Assembly: GCF_000745175.1 (NCBI RefSeq)
Contig: NZ_JQNI01000002.1
Coordinates: 1,937,501 to 2,001,500, forward strand
Direction: 5' to 3'
DNA length: 64,000 nucleotides
Source: Deinococcus sp. YIM 77859
Lineage (GTDB): Bacteria > Deinococcota > Deinococci > Deinococcales > Deinococcaceae
Shown: positions 37,579-51,548 of the stretch, in pieces
How positions within the stretch are numbered: position 1 is the stretch's first letter
Layout: each line of letters begins with the position of its first letter
Translations under genes and position numbers: made by a program
Notes under the pieces: generated by a model
What the model was told of the DNA's origin: nothing
The model's database searches: none
Seen by the model: only the letters and a program-made list of their open reading frames with translations

Positions 37579-38192
37579 GGGGACGGGGGAGGATCGGCAG
37601 CGGGAGACGCGGCTTGCCCCGCCCCCGGCAGGGCATGGTACGCCAGCAGCGTTCGCGGATGCACCTGAATGCCGCGCCCCTGAAGGTACGTCACCTTGGA
37701 GACGATGGCGCGGCAGAGGGCCGCATTCAGGTCGCGCAGCGCCAGTTCGCGGATATCGTCATTCACGCCCCTTCCGGGCTCGGATACGTCCGCGATGTAG
37801 ACGCAGGCCGCCACCGGATTGCCCCCGCGCGGGCCGGTGGTGTGGTCCTCCACAGCCTCCAGCACCACGCGGTCGGTATAGCCCCAGCGTTCCAGCAGGG
37901 TGCGAGCGGCGCGGCCATGCAGCGCGAGCGGATGCGCCCGGTCGATGTCGCACTCGGGCGGCGCCAGGCGAAGCAGTTCGGCGTCCGGCAGGTCGCGGGC
38001 GATGTCGTGCAGGATCCCCGCGGCGTAGGCGCGCGCCTCGTCCAGGCCGTTGGCGCGGGCGATACGGCAGGAGAGCTCCGCGACCCGCAGCACGTGCTCG
38101 AAGCGGCGCGGACGCACCAGCAGCCGCACACGTTCGTCCCAGCCAGCGAGTTCAGCCAGCGGGTGCCGCAGGGCGGGCAGCTCAGCGATCAT
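37575..38192 (-). CDS. yqeK: YqeK family HD-domain Ap4A hydrolase
   Basis: 205 residues from ATG 38192; GTG 38216 would add eight residues. HD domain with FEHVLRVAELSCRIA, AGILHDIARDLP, HPLALHGRAARTLLERWG, VEDHTTG: all metal ligands of YqeK symmetrical diadenosine tetraphosphatases. It degrades Ap4A, an alarmone made under stress. The -10 TATAAT (38233-38228) is followed by 6 nt and an out-of-frame ATG (38221) opening a 10-codon frame whose TGA overlaps ATG 38192, so the downstream start is favoured if that leader peptide is used. Confidence 0.88.
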   Translation of the reverse strand: MIAELPALRHPLAELAGWDERVRLLVRPRRFEHVLRVAELSCRIARANGLDEARAYAAGILHDIARDLPDAELLRLAPPECDIDRAHPLALHGRAARTLLERWGYTDRVVLEAVEDHTTGPRGGNPVAACVYIADVSEPGRGVNDDIRELALRDLNAALCRAIVSKVTYLQGRGIQVHPRTLLAYHALPGAGQAASPAADPPPSP

Positions 38193-38221
38193 ATGGCCAT
38201 GTGGGTCATGCGCCACACCAT
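38189..38221 (-). CDS. putative leaderless leader peptide upstream of yqeK
   Basis: Ten codons, MVWRMTHMAI, then TGA. Its ATG is placed 6 nt after a perfect TATAAT, the same spacing as the leaderless genes in this window, and its stop overlaps ATG 38192 of yqeK as ATGA. Seen in sequence only; no proof of translation. Confidence 0.35.
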   Translation of the reverse strand: MVWRMTHMAI

Positions 38222-38227
38222 GGGTGC

Positions 38228-38233
38228 ATTATA
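38228..38233 (-). promoter_or_regulatory. -10 of the yqeK-LCP-rsfS operon
   Basis: Consensus TATAAT on the minus strand in the 33-nt gap after cdaR. No clear -35 (GCTGAA at 16 bp). Confidence 0.6.
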
Positions 38234-38249
38234 CGCTGCTTGCCGCGTT

Positions 38250-39212
38250 TCAGCGGGCAGGAGCGCGGGGAACACGTTCCACGGTCAGCCGCGCGCTGAC
38301 CTCCTCCAGAGCCTGAGCACCCGCCGGCACGCGGAGGGTGACGGGGGCCGTGTAGGTTCCCTCGCGGTAGGGAACAGTGCCCGCCACCTCCCGCAGGCGA
38401 GCGAGCAGTTCCGGTGCGGCCACCAGGCGCACCCGGCTGGGCTGCACGCTCACCGCCGTGACCCGCAGCCCGGCGGGCGGCTCGGCCAGCACCACCGGCA
38501 GGCTCTTGATGGGCAGTTCGCCCGTGTCCACCCGGCGGACCGTGACGGTGCGGGGGTTCACCGTCACCCCCTCGACAGCTGCGCCGCGCGCGTCCAGGGC
38601 CAGCAGAGGAACCTCACGCTCGCCACCGGCGGGCAGCGAAACCGGGCTGCTGACCAGGCGTTCTACCGTGCCCACCACCCGGCTGGCTCCGCTCACGGCC
38701 GCCTCGGTGGGCGTGACGGTGTACCGCGGGACGCTTGTTTCGGGCGGTGTAGCGACACTCAGGGTCACCGGCAGCGTTCGCGTCAGCACGGTATCCACAA
38801 AGCCCTGAACCCGCTCGGGCCGTAGACCACGCAGGGTGGTCCCGGTGGGGGCCTGTACGGTCACGGGCCGGGTAAAACTGCCTTCCGGAACTCCCGTCAC
38901 GTCCACCACCGCCTCGATGTTCTCGCCGCGCAGTTCGCGCAGCCGCTCGGGGCGCCCGCTGAGGGTGACCCGGATGGTGGCGGGTGACAGGTCGCTGACC
39001 GTGCGCGTGCCCACGCCCCGCCCGCCCGTCGTGTCGCTCACCGTGACCGGCACGTCATAACTCTGCTCGACATTGGCGCGGCGATCGGCCGTCGCCACCA
39101 GCCACAGCACCACCGCCGTCGCCAGCGCCAGCGTCTTGGCCGGCAGGTTGTGCAGCAGTCGTCGCCACAGGAGGCGGGGGTCAGTCCAGCGGCCCAGACG
39201 GCTTTCCTTCAC
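38250..39212 (-). CDS. cdaR: YbbR-domain protein, c-di-AMP synthase regulator CdaR
   Basis: 320 residues. One membrane span near 22-42 (LPAKTLALATAVVLWLVATADR), then repeated YbbR beta domains of about 80 residues outside the membrane (each with a V-P-V-x-V-T or P-V-T-V strand pattern). In Firmicutes CdaR binds and regulates CdaA. It overlaps cdaA by ATGA, so both are made together. glmM, the usual third gene, is not here. Confidence 0.88.
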   Translation of the reverse strand: MKESRLGRWTDPRLLWRRLLHNLPAKTLALATAVVLWLVATADRRANVEQSYDVPVTVSDTTGGRGVGTRTVSDLSPATIRVTLSGRPERLRELRGENIEAVVDVTGVPEGSFTRPVTVQAPTGTTLRGLRPERVQGFVDTVLTRTLPVTLSVATPPETSVPRYTVTPTEAAVSGASRVVGTVERLVSSPVSLPAGGEREVPLLALDARGAAVEGVTVNPRTVTVRRVDTGELPIKSLPVVLAEPPAGLRVTAVSVQPSRVRLVAAPELLARLREVAGTVPYREGTYTAPVTLRVPAGAQALEEVSARLTVERVPRAPAR

Positions 39213-40051
39213 GCGCTCCCCCGTTCCGGCGGCCCGCTTATTTCGGCGCGCGTGGGCGGCTCTGCGGCAGAGGCAGCCCGCGGCCCCGGCAATTCCCCGC
39301 TGAGGTCCGCACGGTCATACACCAGGGCCCGCAGTTGCTCGCGCAGCTCGGAGCCGTTCAGGTCCGGCCCCAGCCGCCCCGCAAGCGCGATTCGCATGGA
39401 GCCGCGCTCCTCGCTGACCACCAGCACAACCGCGTCCGTCAGTTCTGACAGGCCGATGGCGGCGCGGTGGCGCGTGCCGTAGCGCCGGTAGGTGCCGTCA
39501 CTCGACTGGAGAGGAAACAGGCAGCCTGCCGCGGCCACCCGCGACCCCTGGATGATCACGCCGCCGTCATGCAGCGGCGCGTTGCGCGCAAACAGCGCCT
39601 CCAGGAAGGGTGCGCTCACCTTCGCGTCCAGCGCCACCCCCGTCGCCGCGTACTCGCCCAGCGGTGTGCGCCGCTCGATGGCGATCAGGGCGCCCGTCTT
39701 GCGCTCGGCGAGGCGCTCCATCGCCCGGGCCAGGTCCTGGAGCGCGGCGCCACTCGCGCCCTGGTCCCGCCCGCGCGGCCGGCCCACCCGCTCCAGCGCC
39801 GCCCGCAACTCCGGCTGAAACAGCACCACCAACGCAAAGAGCCCCACCGTGCCCGCGCGGCCCAGCAGGTAGCTCAGGGTGGTGAGCCCCAGCAGCTCTG
39901 CCAGCACCCACACGCCCGCAAACACCAGGATGCCGCGCAGGACGTTCACCGCCCGCGTTCCCACCACCAGCAGGTACCCCTGGTAGATCAGAAACGCGAC
40001 CAGCAGCACGTCCAGCACGTCCCTCACGGTCAGTGAACCGGGGAACAGCAT
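39209..40051 (-). CDS. cdaA: diadenylate cyclase CdaA
   Basis: 280 residues. Three N-terminal membrane helices (about 8-75) and a DAC/DisA_N domain with NAPLHDGGVII (usual DGA is DGG here) and GTRHRAAIGLSE, the catalytic pair that forms c-di-AMP from two ATP. c-di-AMP controls potassium and osmolyte balance. GGAG lies 8 nt before ATG 40051. The upstream region carries a 14-bp inverted repeat enclosing the -10 (40081-40117). Confidence 0.93.
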   Translation of the reverse strand: MLFPGSLTVRDVLDVLLVAFLIYQGYLLVVGTRAVNVLRGILVFAGVWVLAELLGLTTLSYLLGRAGTVGLFALVVLFQPELRAALERVGRPRGRDQGASGAALQDLARAMERLAERKTGALIAIERRTPLGEYAATGVALDAKVSAPFLEALFARNAPLHDGGVIIQGSRVAAAGCLFPLQSSDGTYRRYGTRHRAAIGLSELTDAVVLVVSEERGSMRIALAGRLGPDLNGSELREQLRALVYDRADLSGELPGPRAASAAEPPTRAEISGPPERGSA

Positions 40052-40080
40052 GCGGGGTGCTCCTTCCCGCCGCCCAAACC

Positions 40081-40117
40081 AGCCTGCGGCACGTGCCCAC
40101 TATACGTGCCGCAGGCT
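40081..40117. promoter_or_regulatory. 14-bp inverted repeat around the cdaA -10
   Basis: AGCCTGCGGCACGT (40081-40094) and ACGTGCCGCAGGCT (40104-40117), perfect arms, 9-nt centre. The minus-strand -10 TATAGT (40104-40099) lies in the centre. It is 30 bp upstream of cdaA and not at the end of any gene, so it is not a plain terminator. Confidence 0.6.
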
Positions 40118-40133
40118 GACGAGCAGCCCGAGG

Positions 40134-40162
40134 AAAGTGTGAGAAAAGGGAAAGTGTGAGAA
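40134..40162 (+). repeat. tandem 12-bp direct repeat upstream of the MBL gene
   Basis: AAAGTGTGAGAA at 40134-40145 and 40151-40162, 17-bp period. A close copy, AAGTGTGAGAAA, lies at 51076-51087 upstream of another leaderless gene. Confidence 0.55.
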
Positions 40163-40190
40163 GGCCGTGCACTCCGGCTCCCCGCCTGCC

Positions 40191-40196
40191 TACACT
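40191..40196 (+). promoter_or_regulatory. -10 of near-leaderless promoter for the MBL gene
   Basis: TACACT, 7 nt, ATG 40204. Confidence 0.5.
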
Positions 40197-40203
40197 GAGG
40201 CCT

Positions 40204-40884
<681 letters not shown>

Positions 40885-40921
40885 GGGGCAATTCCGCGCC
40901 GGGGAGAAGCTGCCGGAATCC

Positions 40922-40927
40922 TAAACT
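40922..40927 (+). promoter_or_regulatory. -10 of leaderless promoter for the WYL gene
   Basis: TAAACT, 6 nt (CTCCCC), ATG 40934. Confidence 0.55.
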
Positions 40928-40933
40928 CTCCCC

Positions 40934-41851
40934 ATGAACCGGACGGACCGCCTCTTCGCGTTGCTGCTTGAACTTCGCGGAGGTGGCTGGACGCCCGCCG
41001 AGGACCTGGCCCGCACCTTCGGTGTCAGCGTGCGGACCGTTTACCGCGACATGCTGGCTCTGGGCGAGGCAGGTGTGCCGCTGGTCAGCTTGCCGGGCAA
41101 GGGCTACCGCCTGCTCGAAGGCTATTTCCTGCCACCGCTTCACCTGACGGTGGAAGAGGCGGTGATGCTGACCCTCGGCGGCGACGCGGTGCGGGGGGCT
41201 TTCGATGCCGAGTATGCCCAGGCATTGACCTCGGCGCTGCGCAAACTGGAGGCGGCTCTCCCCGAGGGCAAGCGTGTGGAAGTGGTCGAGCTCCGCCGCC
41301 ACTTGCGCGTGATTCCACCGAATGAGAGTGGGGACGCCGAGACGCTGCGGCGGTTACGCGCTGCCGTGCTGGGCCGCCGCGCCGTGGCCTTCGCCTATCA
41401 CAAGCCGGATGCACCTGTGGAAACGCGGGAGGTCTATCCCCTGTCCCTGATTCACCTGAATGGCGTCTGGCTCCTGGGAGCGTTCGACCCGGCACGCGGC
41501 GCGCGGCGGACTTTCCGCCTCACCCGTATGGCCGAGGTGCGCCTGTTGCCGCAGACGTTCGAGCTTGACCCCCGCTGGCGGGCCGGTCCCGCTCCGGAAC
41601 GCGAGCGGCGGGGGGTGCGGGTCCGCTTGCAGTTTCCCGACGAACTCCGGCGGGCCGTGCGGGAGCGGCCTCATTTCTTCCAGACGGCAGCACAGGATGT
41701 GGCGGGCGGGTTTGAAGTGACCCTCCAGGTCCGTGACCTGCGTGACGTTCTCGCCTGGGTGTTGTCGTGGGGCGCGGGCGTCCAGGTGCTGGAGCCACCC
41801 GAACTGCGGGAGCAGGTCCGCGAGGAAGCGCGGCGGATGCTCCTGACATAG
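40934..41851 (+). CDS. WYL-domain transcriptional regulator (YafY/DeoR-like HTH)
   Basis: 305 residues. N-terminal HTH_11 (RLFALLLELRGGGWTPAEDLARTFGVSVRTVYRDM, about 5-45), central WYL domain (about 140-215; VAFAYHKPD, LSLIHLNGVWLLGAFD, TFRLTRM) and WCX extension. WYL proteins bind nucleic acid ligands or single-stranded DNA and often govern damage or defence genes. Target not evident here; the next gene is a VOC protein 43 nt downstream. Confidence 0.92.
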   Translation: MNRTDRLFALLLELRGGGWTPAEDLARTFGVSVRTVYRDMLALGEAGVPLVSLPGKGYRLLEGYFLPPLHLTVEEAVMLTLGGDAVRGAFDAEYAQALTSALRKLEAALPEGKRVEVVELRRHLRVIPPNESGDAETLRRLRAAVLGRRAVAFAYHKPDAPVETREVYPLSLIHLNGVWLLGAFDPARGARRTFRLTRMAEVRLLPQTFELDPRWRAGPAPERERRGVRVRLQFPDELRRAVRERPHFFQTAAQDVAGGFEVTLQVRDLRDVLAWVLSWGAGVQVLEPPELREQVREEARRMLLT

Positions 41852-41894
41852 GGGTGTCACTGTCCTCCGGCAAGCTGGACTCAGGAGGTCAGAG

Positions 41895-42242
41895 ATGAAG
41901 ACCATTCTCGCTTTTGTCACCCTGCATACGCCCGATTACCCGGCGGCCCGCGCCTACTTCACTGAGGTGCTGGGCTTCGAGCCGACCGAGGAGCGTCCGG
42001 GCGCGAACGCCTTTGTGCAGGCGAGCGGCGCCGGGCTGGCGATCCGTGAAGACCGTGAGGCCAGACCACCGCTCGGCGCGGGTGTGACCGCCTATTTCAT
42101 CGTGCCGGATCTGGAGAACTACCACGCGCAACTCGCCCGGCGCGGCGCGGAGATCGTTGAACCGCCGCACAATATGCCCTTTGGCCGAACCTTCACGGTA
42201 AAGACCCCTGACGGTCACCGGCTCGGCTTCTACGAGGCCTGA
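41895..42242 (+). CDS. VOC (glyoxalase/bleomycin resistance) family protein
   Basis: 115 residues, one complete VOC module pair: KTILAFVTLHTPDYPAARAYFTEVLGFEPTEERPG and VTAYFIVPDLENYHAQLARRGAEIVEPP ... TVKTPDGHRLGFYE. It may be a metal-dependent dioxygenase/isomerase or a binding protein; substrate unknown. AGGAGGT 5 nt upstream of ATG gives strong translation. Follows the WYL regulator. Confidence 0.88.
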   Translation: MKTILAFVTLHTPDYPAARAYFTEVLGFEPTEERPGANAFVQASGAGLAIREDREARPPLGAGVTAYFIVPDLENYHAQLARRGAEIVEPPHNMPFGRTFTVKTPDGHRLGFYEA

Positions 42243-42263
42243 ACGGCCCCCTTCCCAAAAGAC

Positions 42264-43004
42264 CTACCCCGTCCCCTGAAACTCCACCTGTACGCCCAGC
42301 CCGTCCGCCTGTTGCCGAGCCTGCGTGAGCTGAGCTTGGGCGGCGGGGCGCAGAGCGCGTTCGGGCCTTTGCCAGAGGGCCTGGGCGACCTTGCTCGCCC
42401 GGCGCACGACCAGCACCTCTCCGGGGCGAGCGAGGGTCACGGCGGCCAGCAGGGCCTGAGCGCTGGGGGGCACGTCCGAGAGGGGATCAAGGTTGACGAG
42501 GGCGGTGACGCGCTCGCCGGGGCGGCGCAGGCTCACACGCGCTTCGGGCAGGGCGGGGCGCTGCTCGATCAGGACGTCCGCCTGCGGCCCGTCCTGCTCG
42601 GGGGAGGAAAGGCCCCGCCGCGCGTTGTTGGCCAGATCATGCGCGGCCATCATGTGCCGCCGGGTCCGAGGTGCGTACCGCACGCGCAACCCCACCTGCC
42701 GCGCCTGCGCCTCGTCCTGAACCGCACGTGCGAGGTCGGCGAGCCTGTGCGGTCCGCGGCCCCGGCCCACCGACGCGATCACGGCCTCGTTGTCGGTATA
42801 GACGGTGAGGCCCTCGCCCGCCGGAGCGTGCCGCACCGCCTCAAGCACCGCCCTCACCTCCGCGGCGTTGTTGTCTGGCGCGTTCAGTTGCCCCTGGTAG
42901 CGGGTGGGCAGCTCACCGGGGCGCAGCAGCACCAGCCCCCAGCCCCCCACCCCGTACCCATCGGGCCGCTCGTGCCAGCTCGCATCCACATACGCCTGAT
43001 TCAT
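42264..43004 (-). CDS. RNase H type I-like protein with C-terminal extension
   Basis: 246 residues. The N-terminal 135 residues have the RNase H fold with the acidic active site Asp7 (YVDASW), Glu49 (NAAEVRAV), Asp71 (VYTDNEAV) and Asp123 (AHDLANNA), so cleavage of RNA in RNA-DNA hybrids is expected. The 110-residue C-terminal part (VLIEQRPALPEARVSL, LLAAVTLARPGEVLVVRRASK) is unlike the hybrid-binding domain; I do not recognise it. ATG 43004 follows AGGAGGGAGG. Confidence 0.85.
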   Translation of the reverse strand: MNQAYVDASWHERPDGYGVGGWGLVLLRPGELPTRYQGQLNAPDNNAAEVRAVLEAVRHAPAGEGLTVYTDNEAVIASVGRGRGPHRLADLARAVQDEAQARQVGLRVRYAPRTRRHMMAAHDLANNARRGLSSPEQDGPQADVLIEQRPALPEARVSLRRPGERVTALVNLDPLSDVPPSAQALLAAVTLARPGEVLVVRRASKVAQALWQRPERALRPAAQAQLTQARQQADGLGVQVEFQGTG

Positions 43005-43096
43005 GGGGAGCCTCCCTCCTGACACGGATGGCTGCTCTCTGACGGCTGAAGGCTCTGGTTCACCGGTCTCCCATCATGCACCCTCCCGCCCCGGCT

Positions 43097-43675
<579 letters not shown>

Positions 43676-43741
43676 GGTTCTGAGGAACGGTGTCTGGCGT
43701 CGCCTCCAGCGCCTGTGCCCGGGCAGTCTCCTAGGCGAACG

Positions 43742-43773
43742 GCGGGCAGCTCCCTCCCCGCAGAGCTGCCCGC
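43742..43773. terminator. bidirectional terminator between pyrE and the E2 gene
   Basis: GCGGGCAGCTC and GAGCTGCCCGC, 11-bp perfect arms, 10-nt loop, followed by TTGTCCC on the plus strand, between convergent genes. Confidence 0.75.
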
Positions 43774-43826
43774 TTGTCCCTGAACGCGAAGAGGCCGGCG
43801 CCGCCCTTGCCCCCCCGCGGAGCGCC

Positions 43827-45113
<1,287 letters not shown>

Positions 45114-45137
45114 AACGCCTTCCTTTATACCCCTGCT

Positions 45138-45162
45138 GAAGCGTGACTGTCCGAGTGACGCT
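45138..45162 (-). promoter_or_regulatory. hairpin in the sucA-sucB gap
   Basis: Arms AAGCGTGAC and GTGACGCTT with one mismatch, 7-nt loop, just upstream of the TATAAA/ribosome site of sucB. It could protect or attenuate the processed message between the two genes. Confidence 0.4.
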
Positions 45163-45227
45163 TCTGGGGAGCTGTAGCCCGTGTTCAGGGGACCGGAGGA
45201 TGCCCCCGGCCCCCGCCCGCTCTGCGC

Positions 45228-48083
<2,856 letters not shown>

Positions 48084-48330
48084 AACGCCCTTCAGCATAC
48101 CCCCACGCGGTCTCGGGGCGATGACTCCGCGCCACACTGCCCCTGTTCCCAGGGAGGTCACAGCACCCCCAAGCCTTTTCTTCATGAGCCGGGCCACGCC
48201 GTGCCCTTAAAGGTGCTGTCATCTCGTGGGGTGTCTAGACGGCTATCACGGGGAGGGCAAGACCTAGGGGAAGTTGCGACGCCTGGAAGGACCAGGTGGC
48301 ACCTCGCCCACGCCCGCAGAGGAGGGGAAC

Positions 48331-49311
48331 ATGACCCGTTACCGTGATGACCGCGAAGGCGACCGTTACATGCGCGACATGCGCGATGACCGCCGCTATG
48401 ACAGCCGGTATGGTCGCGACGACGACCGTGGCCTGATGGAACGCGTGAGTGACTGGTTCCAGGGCCGCGACGACGACCGGGGCCGCTACGGTGACGACCG
48501 CTATGGCGACCGCTCGGGAATGGGCCAGGGCTACGGCGGCTCCTCTGGCCGCGGTGGCTGGGGCCAAGGCTACGGCTACGGCCGCGGTGACCGCACCATG
48601 GTCTACGGCGTGGATCCGGGCGATATGGGCTACGGCGCCGGTGCGTCGGGCCGTTCCTACGGTCAGGAGTACGGGCAGAGCCAGAGGTACGGTCAGGGCT
48701 ACGGCCAGAGCGGCATGTCCGGCATGGACCGTGGGATGTACGGCAGCCAGGGCGCCTCGTATGGTGGTGGGTACGGTGGCGGCCAGTACGGCAGCATGGG
48801 CCAGGGATACGGGCAGGACTCTGGTCAGGGCGGGATGCAGAGCTACCGGGGCCGCGGCCCCAAGGGGTACCAGCGCAGTGATGAACGCATCCGCGAGGAA
48901 GTCAACGACGCCCTCGAAGACGACCACAGCGTGGATGCCAGCGACATCGAGGTACAGGTGCAAAACGGTGAAGTGACCCTCACCGGTACGGTCAGTGATC
49001 GCCAGCAGAAGCGCCGCGCCGAGGAGTGTGCGGAACGGGTGCGCGGTGTCAAGGACGTCCACAACCAACTGCGTGTGCAGCAGGGCGGCATGGAGCGCTC
49101 CGGAACGACCATGGGGAACCAGACCGGCAGCAGCCAGTCCAGCATGGGCAGCCAGAGCGGCGGCATCGGCATGGGTGGCGGCAGCGGCAGCAGCAGCACT
49201 GTGGACCGCACCGGCAGCACCGGCTACACCAGCACCGGCGGCACGGCGGCCGGGTCCCTGGGTAGCGGGCCCAGCACCGATAACACAGACACCGACAGCA
49301 ACCGGCGCTAA
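48331..49311 (+). CDS. BON-domain protein with G/Y/Q/S/R-rich low-complexity regions
   Basis: 326 residues. Residues 1-45 are charged (R, D, Y); about 50-185 is extreme low complexity built on YGQ, GYG, GQGYG and SYG units; about 188-255 is one BON domain (RSDERIREEVNDALEDD, VQVQNGEVTLTGTVSDRQQKRRAEECAERVRGVKDVHN); about 256-326 is a G/S/T/N-rich tail. No signal peptide. BON domains bind membranes or phospholipid; the YGQ stretch resembles phase-separating domains such as that of FUS (analogy only). GAGGAGGGG precedes ATG 48331; hairpin follows. Function unknown, stress envelope role possible. Confidence 0.85.
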   Translation: MTRYRDDREGDRYMRDMRDDRRYDSRYGRDDDRGLMERVSDWFQGRDDDRGRYGDDRYGDRSGMGQGYGGSSGRGGWGQGYGYGRGDRTMVYGVDPGDMGYGAGASGRSYGQEYGQSQRYGQGYGQSGMSGMDRGMYGSQGASYGGGYGGGQYGSMGQGYGQDSGQGGMQSYRGRGPKGYQRSDERIREEVNDALEDDHSVDASDIEVQVQNGEVTLTGTVSDRQQKRRAEECAERVRGVKDVHNQLRVQQGGMERSGTTMGNQTGSSQSSMGSQSGGIGMGGGSGSSSTVDRTGSTGYTSTGGTAAGSLGSGPSTDNTDTDSNRR

Positions 49312-49350
49312 GGGTCCGGCCAGGGCCTTGAGCGCCACCTGACCTTTGGG

Positions 49351-49385
49351 CGCTGAACACGGGGAGAACGCCCTCGTGTTCAGCG
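49351..49385 (+). terminator. terminator after the BON gene
   Basis: CGCTGAACACG (49351-49361) and CGTGTTCAGCG (49375-49385), 11-bp perfect arms, 13-nt loop, then TTCCCC. It could also reduce readthrough into the small gene at 49408. Confidence 0.75.
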
Positions 49386-49407
49386 TTCCCCCCCCGCGAG
49401 GAGCACC

Positions 49408-49662
49408 ATGACTTCAGACGACACTCGCCCCACCGCGCAGGAGGGCCTTCCTCCAGACGTCGGCAACGGCATGGCGGACCGCTCGGAGTGGACGGGCGGA
49501 TCCAGAAGCGGCCTGACCGATACGCCCACGGTCACCGATAGTCCCCGCCGCCCCTCCGACCGAGAGGACCGGGGCATTCCCGACCGGCCCGGCCAGGCCG
49601 ATGACGGGACCTCCACCGGAACGACCTTCGGCACGACGGGGCTGGACGATAAGGGCCTTTAA
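49408..49662 (+). CDS. small hydrophilic, probably disordered protein (hydrophilin-like)
   Basis: 84 residues, 15 percent Gly, rich in D, T, S, P and R, a single Lys, no Cys, and little hydrophobic content. No domain recognised and no signal peptide. Same style as the 98-residue protein at 18840 but no clear sequence match. GAGGAG precedes ATG 49408. Located between the BON gene and a convergent unknown gene. Confidence 0.7.
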   Translation: MTSDDTRPTAQEGLPPDVGNGMADRSEWTGGSRSGLTDTPTVTDSPRRPSDREDRGIPDRPGQADDGTSTGTTFGTTGLDDKGL

Positions 49663-49683
49663 CCCGTTGGGGAGCCTGTGCCG

Positions 49684-50937
<1,254 letters not shown>

Positions 50938-50939
50938 GC

Positions 50940-50951
50940 GGAGGAACCTCC
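50940..50951. promoter_or_regulatory. palindrome overlapping the ribosome site of the 49684-50937 gene
   Basis: GGAGGAACCTCC on plus, GGAGGTTCCTCC on minus; the GGAGG is the ribosome site. Possible operator, or simple chance complement of the Shine-Dalgarno. Confidence 0.35.
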
Positions 50952-51106
50952 ATGAAGAGCGCCCCGCGAGGCTGCGGGAACGCGGCACGACGGCGCGAGT
51001 TGTTCCCCCAAAAAATAGCAGACTCAGCGGTAAGACAAGGGCAGAAGGCACGCCCACACGGCAGAAAACTTCACGAAGTGTGAGAAAGGGCACGTCTGGG
51101 GGGCGC

Positions 51107-51112
51107 TAGACT
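51107..51112 (+). promoter_or_regulatory. -10 of near-leaderless promoter for the NTF2-like gene
   Basis: TAGACT, 7 nt, GTG 51120. Upstream are ACTTCACGAAGT (51068-51079, arms ACTTC/GAAGT) and the motif AAGTGTGAGAAA shared with the 40134-40162 repeats. Confidence 0.5.
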
Positions 51113-51119
51113 GTCTGTC

Positions 51120-51548
51120 GTGACCCTGACTGATCCGCAGGCCCGAACCCTTCACCTGATTGGGGCCTACTACGAGGCCTTTAATGCCGGAGAGCCCGCC
51201 GCCCTGCTCGCCCTGCTGAGCGGTGACGTGCGCCACGACATCAACGAGGGTGAAACGCAGCATGGGCGGGAAGCCTTCGGGGCGTTTTTGCGCCGCATGG
51301 ACAGCCACTACCGTGAGCGGGTCACCGACCTCGTGGTGATGGCGACCCCAGACGGCACCCGCGCCGCCGCCGAGTTCGTGATTCACGGCGAGTACCTGCG
51401 AACCGATCCGGGGTTGCCGGAAGCGCGGGGCCAGACCTACGTGCTGCCCGTCGGGGCCTTTTTTGAGGTGCGGGACGAGAAGATCACCCGCGTCACGAAC
51501 TACTACAACCTGGCCGAGTGGACGCGGCAGGTACAGGGGAATCCTTGA
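51120..51548 (+). CDS. SnoaL/NTF2-like (ketosteroid-isomerase-related) protein
   Basis: 142 residues, starting with GTG. NTF2-like cone fold: LIGAYYEAFNAGEPAALLALLSGDVRHDINEGE, HGREAFGAFLRRM, VTDLVVMATPDGTRAAAEFVIHGEYL, FFEVRDEKITRVTNYYNLAEW. Many members are isomerases, hydrolases or binding proteins of unknown role. Its TGA overlaps the TTG of the next gene, so both are coupled. Confidence 0.85.
   Translation: MTLTDPQARTLHLIGAYYEAFNAGEPAALLALLSGDVRHDINEGETQHGREAFGAFLRRMDSHYRERVTDLVVMATPDGTRAAAEFVIHGEYLRTDPGLPEARGQTYVLPVGAFFEVRDEKITRVTNYYNLAEWTRQVQGNP

Noticed and set aside
48235..49338. 367-codon minus-strand frame rich in Ala, Val and His opposite the BON gene
   Set aside because: Complement of the repetitive YGQ-coding sequence; the plus strand has a ribosome site and a BON domain.
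50938..51119. Search for the radiation/desiccation response motif (TTATGTCATTGACATAA-like) at the unknown gene and elsewhere
   Set aside because: No 17-bp match was seen in this or other intergenic gaps; only short unrelated dyads.
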